A DNA stretch of 64,000 nucleotides from Anthonomus grandis grandis (Eukaryota; Arthropoda; Insecta; Coleoptera; Curculionidae), in the NCBI RefSeq assembly GCF_022605725.1, contig NC_065557.1, positions 27,655,256 through 27,719,255 on the forward strand. The letters run 5' to 3'. How positions within the stretch are numbered: position 1 is the stretch's first letter; every line of letters begins with the position of its first letter. A program made the position numbers and the translations under genes. Positions 34,179 to 45,732 of this stretch are shown piece by piece. The notes beneath the pieces are model-generated. The model searched no databases. It was not told the DNA's origin and worked only from the letters and a program-made list of their open reading frames with translations.

Positions 34179-35289
34179 TGATTTTTTACTTTATTTTTGA
34201 AACTAATTAAATTTCATAAATCAGAGCTTCTGTCTAGCGTTAAAGTGTACACTGCTTATTTTAAAGTCTGATTCTTACTACAATATTGAGAGGGAAATAA
34301 TGCATTATAACTGTTAAGTTAAAAGATTTCTAGATGATTTTCATTTGTTCAGTCAGTTCATATTTATAACGACAGCAACACAGAAATGGCTGCTATGAGA
34401 AGCTTTTATTTAAAATATTTTTTTTTTTGGATATTCATTGCCTACTACCTAAAAATCACTTATTTCTTAAAATAAAAATTCATATTGTTATTAAACTCAT
34501 TTTTTAGTTTTCATTCATTTAGTTTTCATAATAGGCATCCAAAATTCCATTCGATGTATTAAGTTTCGATTGGCAAAAAATGCAATGCGTCTTAATATCT
34601 TAACATTAATAATATTACTTATGTCACTTTCTTTACATTTTTAACATTTTAGTTTTCTCTCCTATAAGTGAAACTAACTTTTGAGCTCACCTGCTGATTT
34701 ATGTTAAATCAGATAAAATCTAGCGTTTTCACATTGCTTAAAAGGTAATGAAAACCAAACTCTATCCTCTGGCATTGGTTTACTGTTTTACTAAATTTTG
34801 CATTTAAGATCTTTGGAATTTTTAAAATACAATATATTAAGACAAGTGTATTAATATTTTAGGAATAAATAAAGATTAAAAAACAAATAATATTCTTCAA
34901 ATACCTTCTTGCTTATAAAAAACTTTAAAGTAAAATAATACGCTATTCAAAATTTAATAAATTTTAACGAATTTATTCTTTCATAATATTCTGTACAGGA
35001 GCAGAAGACTTAGATCCGAAAACAGTAACATTCACTAACTTATTGTACTATTTGTTTTTATGATATTAATATTTTTAAGGAAATTTATAGGACACATATT
35101 AACTTATTTTATAATAAACAACAAAGAAAATAGCTAGAAGTTATTAAGCGTTATTATTTTTGATTTTCCTGTGTTATAATCTATTTTTACAAATATTTAA
35201 TGTATAAACAACAAATAGTCGCAGAGAAGTAGATTTACAATTAAATTCAGATCTTAAACATTTTTTCTTAATGAATTAGTAAAATAATA

Positions 35290-35303
35290 ATATTCCGAAT
35301 GAA
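35290..35303. repeat. Left target-site duplication of the Penelope-like element
   Basis: ATATTCCGAATGAA, identical to 39363-39376. Confidence 0.8.
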
Positions 35304-35401
35304 TAAGATTATCATACATTTCTCCAGGGTGAAGTACCATTATGTAAAGCAAAATAATAGACGAAGGGTCCTGTTTACTTCACAATCTTTATTTCAAGAA
35401 T

Positions 35402-35437
35402 CCCGACGCGTTTCGGTTGTTAAACCATTGTCAAGGG
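35402..35437 (-). ncRNA. Hammerhead-ribozyme-like motif, left copy
   Basis: The minus strand has the same 36 bases as 39269-39304: core TTGACAA, stem GGTT/AACC, GAAAC, GC loop, GTC and closing GGG. See the right copy for the structural reading. Confidence 0.55.
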
Positions 35438-35759
35438 AAAACTATGTAAGTAGAATATAAAAGGTTGTTACTAAACTAATAAATTAATTGAAAACATGGT
35501 AAAACTCACATGATATTATTACAAAATGTCCATAAAAAGGTTAAAAAACGGCATACACATAACATGTCAATATATCAATCTAAAAACACGTCAACACACC
35601 GTATTTACAAACAATAACGGATTTTGGTTTTTTGAAAAACTTTACATGGGTATTACATTATACACAGATATTTAATACTATTACTAATAGGGACATCTAG
35701 GATTAAATGCGGTTAACAGAACATTAAAAAAAAACAGTAAATTCACAGGAATGTGGAAA

Positions 35760-36765
35760 CTACTTAAATAAATTTACAATTTTGGCCGCCTCTCGGTAGT
35801 GGGCGTTAATAGGTTCGTTCAGACAATTAACTTGTGTATTTATTTCTAGTTTTGCTATTTCTAGATTTTCTAATATATTTAATTTTTTACTTTTATTTAG
35901 GTTGTGCAAAACTTTGAAATTGTCGTCTGTATTAAATGAATGACCTGTTTCTCTTAGGTGCAATCCAAAGGCAGATCTTTTATCATTAGGCGACTTCTGA
36001 GAATTTAAATGTTCTTTAATTCTTAATTTGAAATTTCTGCCGGTTTGACCAGCATATTTGGCTGGACAAGAGTCGCATGATAAAAGATAAACGCCACTGC
36101 CTTCTAATGTGGTTATAAAGTCTTTTAATCTTGAACAAAGATTTCTTATATTTTGAAAGGACTTATACACAATTTTTATATTGTTGTCTAAGGACTTAAG
36201 TAAATTACCTACTCTTAAAGAAATCGGACCAATAAAGGAAATTTTTACATATTTCGGAGGTTGGTAAGGATGGATGGTTTGATCAAGGGGTTCACTAGAG
36301 AGGGATCGAAATAACATTTTATTGAACTTTTTTCTAATCAAATTATCTATTAAAGACTTTTTGTATCCATTGTTAATTGCAATCTGATAGATAGTGTTCT
36401 GTTCTTTTAAGAATTCTAAAGGTGAAAGAGGGATCGTAAAGAGTCTATGAATTAATGCGTGAAAAGCTGCCAGTTTATGCCCGAATGACATTGTCGGTTT
36501 GTGTTGGTTTTATATATTTGGAGTATTGTAAACTCTTACCTATCCTATTAATAGTTATATCTAAAAAATTTAATTTATTATTGCATTCTATTTCGACCGT
36601 AAATTGAATTTTCGGATTTAAAGAGTTGAGAAAAACGTGAAATTTCTGCATATCCGCTTTGGAACCTGTCCAAATTAAAAAAATATCATCCACAAACCGT
36701 CTCCATATTAAAATCTTGTTGATAAGATTGTATTATGTGTTAAATAGTTTTTCTTCAAAATCTGA
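35760..36765 (-). pseudogene. Penelope-like RT/endonuclease, truncated inverted copy
   Basis: The minus strand covers the C-terminal part of RT from DFEEKLFNT on, then FVDDIFLIWTGSKADMQ (active-site box), a break after QTDNVIR (about 27 bases missing and a frame change), then HKLAAFHALIHRLFTIPL and the endonuclease GSGVYLLSCDSCPAKYAGQT. It ends with NAHYREAAKIVNLFK. It matches the plus-strand copy almost residue for residue, with few substitutions, so the two copies are of the same age or came from one event. Confidence 0.88.
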
Positions 36766-37253
36766 AGTAAATGCTTTTAAAAATAACTTAGAACTTAAAG
36801 TTAATAAATTTAAATCTAATCACTTTAAAAAATTAAATAAAAAATTAATAACTTTGACTCAAGCAAAACAAGAACGAAATACGGAAGATCAACGTAAATT
36901 TTCAGACCATGTTTTGCACCAAAAAGTTTTAAATTTATCTAACTATCAATTTTCTCATATAGAACTAAAATTCTTAGAAAATGGTCTTAGATATAGCCCA
37001 AAAATATGTTATGATGAAAAAAGTATTACTTCATTATTGCCTGACATAGAAGTGGCTTTGGGTTATGATAAGTTGAATTAACAAATTCCAAAATTCCATA
37101 AGAGGTTATTGTAGACAATTGATTAGCAAGATAGGCAAGTCAAATAAGAGACACGCAAAAAATTGCAACAAAGATTCAAAAACACTTTTTTCAATTAAAC
37201 GAAAGATTAAAACTCATGACTTAGTTTTGGGAAAAGCAGACAAGGGCAATTGA
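36766..37253 (+). pseudogene. Penelope-like ORF, N-terminal part of the plus-strand copy
   Basis: From the junction the plus strand reads VNAFKNNLELKVNKFKSNHF and LNLSNYQFSHIELKFLENGL with LLPDIEVAL, typical N-terminal Penelope-like sequence before the RT. A frame change near 37079 moves it into the frame of the main ORF, where NSIRGYCRQLISKIGKS and DLVLGKADKGN precede a TGA at 37251-37253 that replaces a likely serine codon. The true element start is not present, so this copy is 5'-truncated too. Confidence 0.8.
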
Positions 37254-38930
37254 TTGGTTATTCTGGATAAAAAGGATTATCAAAATAAAGTATTAGAATT
37301 TATTTTATGTAGCAAAAATGTTGAGGAGTTAAGTAAAGATCCTAATACGGCATATACTACCAATCTGAAAAAACTATTAATTGCTGAAAGCAACACCTTT
37401 CAAGAATTAATGGAAAATAAACCTTTAATTCCCATGAACTCAAAAACTCCTTTATTATATGGTATGGTAAAAATTCACAAAAATAACTTTCCAATTAGAC
37501 CAGTTGTTAGTTTTATAAACTCAGCTGCCTATTATTTAGCTATTTGGCTAAAAGATTGCCTAAAAAATGTATTGTTATTTTCTAGTAAATTTAGCATTAA
37601 AAACACTTATGAACTAATCGACGATCTTAAAACAATTTCTTTGCCAGACAATTATCTTCTTGTCTCCTTTGACATAGTTAATCTTTTTCCCAGCATACCC
37701 AGAAACGAACTAATAGCTATAATAGAAAATGGCTTATATAAACATCAAAATCTAACACCCAGAACTAAAACGGGAATTATACATTTGTTGCGTGCGTGCC
37801 TTAATTTAGATTTCTTTAGGTTTAATGATAGATATTATAGAATGTTGGATGGTTTACCAATGGGTTCTGGTTTGTCTCCCCTACTGGCTGATATCTTTAT
37901 GTCAGATTTTGAAGAAAAACTATTTAACACACAATACAATCTTATCAACAAGATTTTAATATGGAGACGGTTTGTGGATGATATTTTTTTAATTTGGACA
38001 GGTTCCAAAGCGGATTTGCAGAAATTTCACGTTTTTCTCAACTCTTTAAATCCAAAAATTCAATTTACGGTCGAAATAGAATGCAATAATAAATTAAATT
38101 TTTTAGATCTAACTATTAATAGGATAGGTAAGAGTTTACAATACTCCATATATAGAAAACCAACACAAACCGACAATGTCATTCCTGCAAAATCAAACCA
38201 TTTCTTTGGACATAAACTGGCAGCTTTTCACGCATTAATTCATAGTCTCTTTACGATCCCTCTTTCACCTTTAGAATTCTTAAAAGAACAGAACACTATC
38301 TATCAGATTGCAATTAACAATGGATACAAAAAGTCTTTAATAGATAATTTGATTAGAAAAAAGTTCAATAAAATGTTATTTCGATCCCTCTCTAGTGAAC
38401 CCCTTGATCAAACCATCCATCCTTACCAACCTCCGAAATATGTAAAAATTTCCTTTATTGGTCCGATTTCTTTAAGAATAGGTAATTTACTTAAGTCCTT
38501 AGACAACAATATAAAAATTGTGTATAAGTCCTTTCAAAATATAAGAAATCTTTGTTCAAGATTAAAAGACTTTGTAAGCCCATTAGAAGGCAGTGGCGTT
38601 TATCTTTTATCATGCGACTCTTGTCCAGCAAAATATGCTGGTCAAACCGGCAGAAATTTCAAATTAAGAATTAAAGAACATTTAAATTCTCAGAAGTCGC
38701 CTAATGATAAAAGATCTGCCTTTGGATTGCACCTAAGAGAAACAGGTCATTCATTTAATACAGACGACAATTTCAAAGTTTTGCACAACCTAAATAAAAG
38801 TAGAAAATTAAATATATTAGAAAATCTAGAAATAGCAAAACTAGAAATAAATACACAAGTTAATTGTCTGAACGAACCTATTAACGCCCACTACCGAGAG
38901 GCGGCCAAAATTGTAAATTTATTTAAGTAG
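37254..38930 (+). CDS. Penelope-like RT with GIY-YIG endonuclease (open frame)
   Basis: A 558-codon uninterrupted frame encodes the main part of a Penelope-like protein. RT motifs: PLLYGMVKIHK, FPIRPVVSFINS, LLVSFDIVNLFPSIP (first catalytic Asp, about residue 140), GLPMGSGLSPLLADIFM, RRFVDDIFLIWTG (catalytic Asp pair, about residue 240). After a linker comes the GIY-YIG nuclease, GVYLLSCDSC then KYAGQTGRNFKLRIKEHL (residues about 446-475), including CPAK upstream of YAGQTG. The first residue shown is just the first codon after the TGA at 37251-37253; the natural protein starts earlier. Long intactness suggests the copy is young. It would make cDNA at a nick in the target DNA. Confidence 0.92.
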   Translation: MVILDKKDYQNKVLEFILCSKNVEELSKDPNTAYTTNLKKLLIAESNTFQELMENKPLIPMNSKTPLLYGMVKIHKNNFPIRPVVSFINSAAYYLAIWLKDCLKNVLLFSSKFSIKNTYELIDDLKTISLPDNYLLVSFDIVNLFPSIPRNELIAIIENGLYKHQNLTPRTKTGIIHLLRACLNLDFFRFNDRYYRMLDGLPMGSGLSPLLADIFMSDFEEKLFNTQYNLINKILIWRRFVDDIFLIWTGSKADLQKFHVFLNSLNPKIQFTVEIECNNKLNFLDLTINRIGKSLQYSIYRKPTQTDNVIPAKSNHFFGHKLAAFHALIHSLFTIPLSPLEFLKEQNTIYQIAINNGYKKSLIDNLIRKKFNKMLFRSLSSEPLDQTIHPYQPPKYVKISFIGPISLRIGNLLKSLDNNIKIVYKSFQNIRNLCSRLKDFVSPLEGSGVYLLSCDSCPAKYAGQTGRNFKLRIKEHLNSQKSPNDKRSAFGLHLRETGHSFNTDDNFKVLHNLNKSRKLNILENLEIAKLEINTQVNCLNEPINAHYREAAKIVNLFK

Positions 38931-39268
38931 TTTCCACATTCCTGTGAATTTACTGTTTTTTTTTAAATGTTCTGTTAACCGCAGATGATACTAATGATGA
39001 TAACCGTAGATGTCCCTATTAGTAATAGTATTAAATATCTGTGTATAATGTAATACCCATGTAAAGTTTTTCAAAAAACCAAAATCCGTTATTGTGTGTA
39101 AATACGGTGTGTTGACATGTTTTTAGATTGATATATTGACATGTTATGTGTGTGCCGTTTTTTAACCTTTTTATGGACATTTTGTAATATTATCATGTAA
39201 GTTTTACTATGTTTTTAATTAATTTATTAGTTTAATAACAACCTTTTATATTCTACTTACATAGTTTT

Positions 39269-39304
39269 CCCTTGACAATGGTTTAACAACCGAAACGCGT
39301 CGGG
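39269..39304 (+). ncRNA. Hammerhead-ribozyme-like motif, right copy
   Basis: In linear order: CCC (39269-39271, stem I), TTGACAA (39272-39278) where the hammerhead core is CUGANGA, one extra T, stem II GGTT-TAAC-AACC (39280-39291), GAAA (39292-39295), a two-pair stem III closing a GC loop (A-C / G-T), then C as the cleavage-site base at 39301 and GGG pairing back to CCC. Penelope-like elements are known to carry minimal hammerheads of this type. Core positions 3 and 8 are U and A rather than C and G, and the extra T is unusual, so activity is doubtful. Confidence 0.6.
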
Positions 39305-39362
39305 ATTCTTGAAATAAATATTGTGAAGTAAACAGGACCCTTCGTCTATTATTTTGCTTTAC

Positions 39363-39376
39363 ATATTCCGAATGAA
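39363..39376. repeat. Right target-site duplication of the Penelope-like element
   Basis: ATATTCCGAATGAA, identical to 35290-35303. Confidence 0.8.
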
Positions 39377-40955
39377 ATTAAAACTAGTTTCATTATAAGA
39401 ATATTATTATGTCAATTGGCATTTATTTTATAGTCCGCGTTCAGTAGTTAACAAAGGGTTTTGCTTACGTTCAGTTTAATGGTTTTAACTCTAGGGTCTA
39501 GTTGATACCTTTTTAATTTATTTAATTTTTTAGTATATTTATTATTGAGTTGCTTAATTTTCATTGAAGTTTATATAATTTTGTAGGGGTATTCTAGAAA
39601 GTTACTTAATTTGACTTTTAAGGATATAAACAAAGGAAATTGGCAACGTGCCCAGATTATTAATAGACTGACTAAATAAAACCAGTAGCACTATACTAAG
39701 AAAATATTTTGAAACTTCATTGCAGACATTTTCGGTTCTACTCGAAAGTGTTTACGTTATTTACTAATAGAATTTGTGTGAAAAATAGACCTTTATTGTA
39801 TTATATCTGCAAATATTTTTCATATACTCTTTATACTTTAATGGCCTTCTGACAAGAGCATATTTTCTAAAATAAAATGCGTTATAAATCTGAATGTAAG
39901 CGTCGAATTTTATACAAAGGCTTAAAGCAGCTTTTTAAAAGAACGAAGCAGACTTATTATTGTTCTTCTCGGATATTTAGATATCGGCGCGGCGGAGGAA
40001 ATTCTAGTGAAGAGAGATTTAATGTATTATAATTATATTATAATTGTGTTTATTACGTTCATTAAAAATAATTAAAATTTGTTTTTATATCTTAAAAATT
40101 TTAATTTAATAAATATTTCCCTCAATTTACATTTTCAAAATTATAATTTTACCTAAAAAATATTTAGTTTTAAGGAAATGTTATTTCTAGATAGATGTTA
40201 TTTATATGAAAATAATTAACAGATATATTTGTATACATGTATCTACGCTGTAAAATACATAAGATTATGCATACATTCATATAATAATATAAAAACTTAT
40301 TTCATGATATTGATGTTTCATTTGTTTCGTAATACATCTGAATGAGTAACATAACTACTTAAGAATACATAGAATACATAGAACATACATACTACATAGA
40401 ATAACTACTTAAGAGGTAATAAAAATAAGAAAAATCTATTGTTTTTTTTTTACCTCTTTATTGCTCGTATATCACGATACAATATTACTTTTACCCGAAG
40501 GACTGTATGGAGAACAATGAACAACTTAGGTTTGCACTCATTTCATTTTCTCATGTAACCAGTCCAAGCTCTGTAGCTCACTGATCTGACTTATTGATTT
40601 TGTTACTTTTTTGGAAATGTAGCAATTTGGCAACGCAGAAGGCTTATTAGTAGGCGAAATCTGTCCTGACTAAAATGGAATACCCTTTTTTAAGTTACTT
40701 ATTAGTAATTTAAAAAATATTTACATGTAACAGAAAAGACCGTTTATTATTTTTTTTAATTCTTTATTTTATATTTTGAGAATATTTTTCATGAACTCTT
40801 CCTACTTAAACTGGCGTGAAAGCATTTTCACTAAAGTATATAAATACCCTAAAAACTACAAAAATATGTCATATAAATTAAGAAATTTATTCTGGTTAAT
40901 ATATAAATATAATTATTATACTATATTCAACAAAAATTATTTAAAGTGAAATATG
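39377..40955. other. AT-rich region without a gene
   Basis: No supported coding sequence. Small repeats of GAATACATAGAA and TAACTACTTAAGA near 40345-40415. Confidence 0.5.
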
Positions 40956-40989
40956 TATACTCTATTTCAGAAGTGTGTAGAGCAATAAA
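40956..40989. repeat. Left TIR of the DD82E element
   Basis: It is the reverse complement of 43001-43034 with one mismatch (G/A). Confidence 0.9.
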
Positions 40990-41400
40990 ACCTCATTAGG
41001 TATGCAAAAGTGGTACCTGGTGATCCACCAATATTTTATGCCACTACCTTAGTTGGGTATTAGTTTCAATGTAAAATTCTTTCTTTTCGTTGATTGCAGG
41101 TAGTGCCACCCGGTTTTGGGTCAATTTATGAGTTTTGCCCATTGTTACCCACTGATAAACATTGAAAACGGTTCGCCAAAGGCGTGCAACTGGGACTTGT
41201 TTTTTACCTTATAATTAATGTACTTAAATGCTATTTTATTTTAGAAAGTTACTTTTGTTTAAATGGAATAATATATTTTTTTCACAAATTTATTGAACAT
41301 AATATGTAGAGTAAAACAGTTGCAAATGTCACTTTTGGATCTGGCACTTTTTGAACAGTGTATAACAATTTTAAATTATAATAGATTGTAGTCTTCTTCG

Positions 41401-42702
41401 TTATCTGACGAACTTCGGATCGACTGTCTGATCGATGAGGTTGTCAAGATCCCACATTTTGTCCTCTTGCTTAATTACATGCTGGACTGCTTTTCGCCAA
41501 TTCTCTGGTGTCGCTTCCGTAATGGCTTGATCAAACAGTAGCTTAACATCTTTCATTTTAAAAGTCGTGTTTTGTCTTGCTACAAATCCTTTTACCCGCG
41601 CCCATATCAGTTCTATAGGATTTAGTTCGCAATGATATGGCGGTAAGCGCAGTACAGTTATATTATATTTTTCGGCTATATCTTCCACGGCGTATTTCAT
41701 GAAACGAGTTTTGTGTAAGTTTGCTATTGCCAGCAGTTCTTTTTTTATCAAATTTGCTTCAAACGCAATACCTTTTGCAGTCAGCCAATCGATAATTTCT
41801 TGCTTTCTCCAACTTGAAGTTGGCGTCTTCTCTATTCGCCGTGAATGATAGCTTGCGTTATCCATAACCACCACCGAATTAGCCGGAAGAAATTTTATCA
41901 TTTCACCAAAATAGTCCTCGAAAACGTCTGAGTTCATGTCTTCATGGTAATCTCCTGTGCGAGTCGACTCAAAGGTTAGCAGACCTTCTTTTAAAAATCC
42001 CTCTTCGCTTCCAATATGTGTGATTATAAGTCTTTTTCCTTTTCCCGAAGGTACTTTAATACCCGTAGACAGGCCTTCTATGAAAGCTTGGCGAGCACTG
42101 CTTATATTTTTGTCTTGCCACATTTTTTGGACTATATAACCTTCGTTAATCCACGTCTCATCAAGATAAAAAACTTTCTTTTGCTCCCTGCGGTACTGCT
42201 TGATACTTTTCAAGTATTGTCATCTCCAACAAACAATTTCGTCGCTCTCCAGTAAAAGTGCTTTGCGGTTATGCTTTTCCCAGGCAAAATCCATATTTTT
42301 TAAAGTTTTCCATAAAAGTTTTCTACTTATCAACGGAATACTGTCATCTCGGCCAAGCTCCATTAAAATTTTGTCTAGGGTGGGTATTTCCTTTTTAAAA
42401 TAAAAAGAGTGAACTTTTCTTCGAATTATACATTTAGCATTTTCATCAAGGACTTTTGTAGGTCGTCCTGGCTTTTGCTTGGGAGATTCCACTTGACCTG
42501 CTACTTTTCTTTCCCGCAAGAATTTGAAAATGGTGGACTTTCCAATTCCACTCATTCGAGAATATTTTTCAACAATTTCTTGCACAGTAAAACTAGGGTA
42601 ATCGTGTTTTATGCAATCATGTACATTTAAAATAATAACTTTTTCACTCAGCGATAGTGGAGAATTTTTAGTACATCTTTTCGTTGGACTGAATACCTCC
42701 AT
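41401..42702 (-). pseudogene. IS630-like DDE transposase with one in-frame TGA
   Basis: One minus-strand frame of 434 codons from ATG at 42702 to a stop at 41401, broken only by TGA at 42222-42220 (CWR-TGA-QYLKS; CGA arginine is the likely ancestor). The N-terminus has an HTH (LSLSEKVIILNVHDCI, FTVQEIVEKYSR, GKSTIFKFLRER) and a basic linker PKQKPGRPTKV. The DDE_3 catalytic core has VFYLDETWINEG (first Asp), SVVVMDNASYHSRRIEK (second Asp) and LPPYHCELNPIELIWARVK (catalytic Glu). I count 82 residues between the second Asp and the Glu, the DD82E spacing. Without the TGA the protein would look complete. Confidence 0.9.
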
Positions 42703-43000
42703 TTTTTAAATATTGGGATAATAATATTGTGATTACACTACAGCGTAGCAGTGACTACTAACGTTTAAAATATGATTTAAAAGTATTTATAGTCTGTATA
42801 TATTACCTGACCCCATTTTTGCATGTTACAAAGCGTTAAAAGATAGGTACCTATACAAAAGGATTAAAAGTATTTATTTAGTATTTAATCTCTTTCAAAA
42901 TAAAGGCATTTAATCCATGAAAATTAAATTCATAAATATTATAAGTACCTGCGCCTATGAACTACCACGAAATGTAGCCAAACAGAACGGAATTCCCCAG

Positions 43001-43034
43001 TTTATTGCTCTATACACTTCTGAAATAGAGTATA
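43001..43034. repeat. Right TIR of the DD82E element
   Basis: Pairs with 40956-40989. Confidence 0.9.
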
Positions 43035-44917
43035 GTAATAAATAAAGTCGGAAAAAAATGCCTACCTGTAATTAGTAACACTTTTATTTCATCTTGTTGA
43101 TGCATGAGCTATAAAACAAAATATGCTAGATACTTTAAATGATTACAAACTATTTAAGAATTTTAGCGAGATATTTTTAAAAGAGCTTCCGAAACTCTTT
43201 AACTGTGTATTTTAAAGGGAATTTAAAAACAATAAAATTAAAATTACTACTCGCTACTCTCTACTACAATCTGAGCAGATCTCTAGTATATAGGTAGTGG
43301 GTGAAACGGGTCAATATTTGACTCTTTAAAAATACTATAACTCAGTTAACTCAGAGCCACTTAAATTTTTTTTGAATTCGTTCAATTAACTATCAATGGC
43401 AAGTTATGCTGATTTAGCTCACAAGTGATATTTTTACATTTTGAATTTTGCAGAAATAAATAACTTTTCTGTCCTATATTATTTCTTTATATTTATTTAA
43501 TATAATTTTATAAAATCCTATACTTAAGTCAAACCCTTTGACTTCTCAGTTAAAATGTCGAGAATTGCTGCAATACAGGAAGAAGTATTTTTTTTTTTTT
43601 GGTTATCATTTTTTAATCGATTCCAAAATAAAATAGAGTGATAAGTTTCACCTCGAGAGAATAACGCAACTGAAGACATGCAAGTTTTCTAGCAGATAGA
43701 TCCAAGTTTCATTTGTTCATCTGAATTATATACCTAAATAAGAATAGCAAGATGTTTAGTACAACAGAATAGCCATTTTCAACACCAATGTAAATTCAGG
43801 GCACCAATAGAGATAAAGTAGATAAAACTACTGTTTTCCTATACCATACCAGGTCTAACCTTTTATAAAGGTACATTCTTTATATTTGTTTTATTTGTAA
43901 AATATTTTGGTCTATTACTTGTATATGTATTTATTTAGGGCTAAATATTCCAATGTTGTTCCTTTCTTAAATCAAAAGTTTTAGTGATATACAAGTTACA
44001 TGTTCATATTAAATAAATCCTTGATAACTTAATTAATATTAAAACTTAATTAAAATTACTAGTTAAATTTAAAGTAGAGAAAGAAACTAATAATTAAAAA
44101 AAACATTATTTTAAAGTAAAAATAAACAAGTTTATCAAGCTTTTACAACTGAGGAAGTGCCACATATCTTTAATTTCAAAGTTAAGTGTGTATATTTTTA
44201 TAAAAATTAATTCGAAACCTAAAGCATGGCAACCAAAACTTAATTTTGAGATTTTTATAATTTTTTTTAACTAAAATTACACTCGTCTTTATAAATTAGC
44301 GATGTTAGTTTTCTGGAATAGAGCTCACTTGAGCTTTTATATATACACAGCAAATATGACCCGATATACACTTTCGATTGAGAACATGGAGACAGATAGA
44401 ATTCTAGTTACGCAAAAGAATATTATTCCTCTTCAATAAAATATGAACCATTTTTTTTTATAATATATGATAAGACGCGCATAAGATGCGAGAGGGAATA
44501 TTTGGTTGGAATTTTGCCCTGCCATTGGCGTGCATCCTTTTTTATTAACCTGTTTAAATGCATTATAAAATATTAGTTCATTAAATACCTAGCAAAATAT
44601 ATATGTATGTATGTTCAAGAAAACTGTTTAAAACCTTGAAAATTAAACAAAAATTAAATATTTTTTTAATATATTTTTTTCAATAACTTATTTTCTTCTT
44701 ACGAATAAATTAAGATTATGGCCAAATAAATAAATACTTAAATCTTTTCTTGATGTAAAATGCACTTAATTATTATATAGAATTAAAAAAAATGCATTAT
44801 TTTTTAATTTAAAAAACTAAACAGATTTTATTCTTCATTATTTGCTTGACCTTATTTCAGCCTATTTTGCAATTTTAAAATTAAAATATTATTATACCAG
44901 TCCATCCTGACAATGTA
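43035..44917. other. AT-rich region without a gene
   Basis: No recognisable coding sequence or large repeats. Confidence 0.5.
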
Positions 44918-45227
44918 CAGGGTCTTTCCCCATATATTGACACCCCCCCCCTACAGAGATAATGCGAAAAGTTAAAAAAAAAAATTTAATACAAAACTTT
45001 TGGGGTTTTACTTTAAATTTTTGCATCCGATGTCAAAATTTTTTTTTCGTTTAGAAACGTCAAATTTTGACAGATGATCAGTTTTTTCTTATGGAACACC
45101 CTGTATATGACTTCATAGTTAAAAAGAGCCGAATTTTCTGATTTCAAATATATATAGTTTAACTATGTTTTATTAAACCCTTTCGGAAATATCGGGCTCC
45201 AAACTTTAAAAAAATAAACTCCTAGAC
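44918..45227. repeat. Left compound TIR with 186-bp module
   Basis: The outer module 44918-45103 ends GGAACACCCTG and is followed by TA. The remaining 45106-45227 is also part of the inverted repeat. Confidence 0.88.
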
Positions 45228-45732
45228 AAAATTATCGCACCACTAATTATTTTGTCAAGAAAATTGAAATAAAAATAAATATCAGTTAAAACAGTTATAA
45301 TATCTTTTCTCGTATAAAAAGCAGAACTGGACAAAAACTATGTTTATGCTTTATCATGGAACATGCTGCTCGTGAGGAGTGAGAATACATCCGCAGGAAA
45401 GTTTTCATAATTTGATACGAGGAATGCTGCGAAGACTTCAAGCGGTCACTGCAGCTAGAGGTGGCAATACACGTTATTAAGAATTCATTATGGGTCTATT
45501 GTTTAATTTTTGTATCAAAATTGAAGTTAGTGAAAATCGATTCTTTTCCTTGTATTGAATTTAGTTACTTAAATCTCGTTTTGTTAAATAGAATATAATT
45601 GTTTTTGTTAATTAATAATGCATAGTAAGATCTTGGTAGGCGCTGCATTGTTATTGTTTGACATTTATTAAAAAACAAATCATTCAGATGACATTGTCAT
45701 TTCTTGTTTGTTGACCCATAAATATTAAAAAA

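Larger units (their letters stand above)
32767..35289. other. AT-rich region without a gene
   Basis: No recognisable coding sequence in about 2.5 kb. It contains a hairpin (33615-33662) and a short tandem duplication (34131-34178). Confidence 0.55.
35290..39376 (+). mobile_element. Penelope-like retroelement in inverted-pair arrangement
   Basis: A minus-strand truncated copy (35343-36765) lies head-to-head with a longer plus-strand copy (36766-39361). The shared parts form an inverted repeat of about 1.4 kb (35343-36765 versus 37902-39361). The whole is flanked by the same 14 bases, ATATTCCGAATGAA, at 35290-35303 and 39363-39376, so it was inserted as one unit. A 39-base segment not shared with the other end (35304-35342) separates the left duplication from the left copy. 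RT plus GIY-YIG endonuclease and hammerhead-like termini identify a Penelope-like element. Confidence 0.9.
40956..43034 (-). mobile_element. IS630/Tc1-mariner-like element, DD82E type, nearly intact
   Basis: The 34-base terminal inverted repeats 40956-40989 and 43001-43034 (outer end TATACTCTATTTCAGAAGTG) match at 33 of 34 positions. The outer TATA at each end contains the TA target. A single transposase gene on the minus strand fills the middle. This is the best preserved DNA transposon in the window. Confidence 0.9.
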
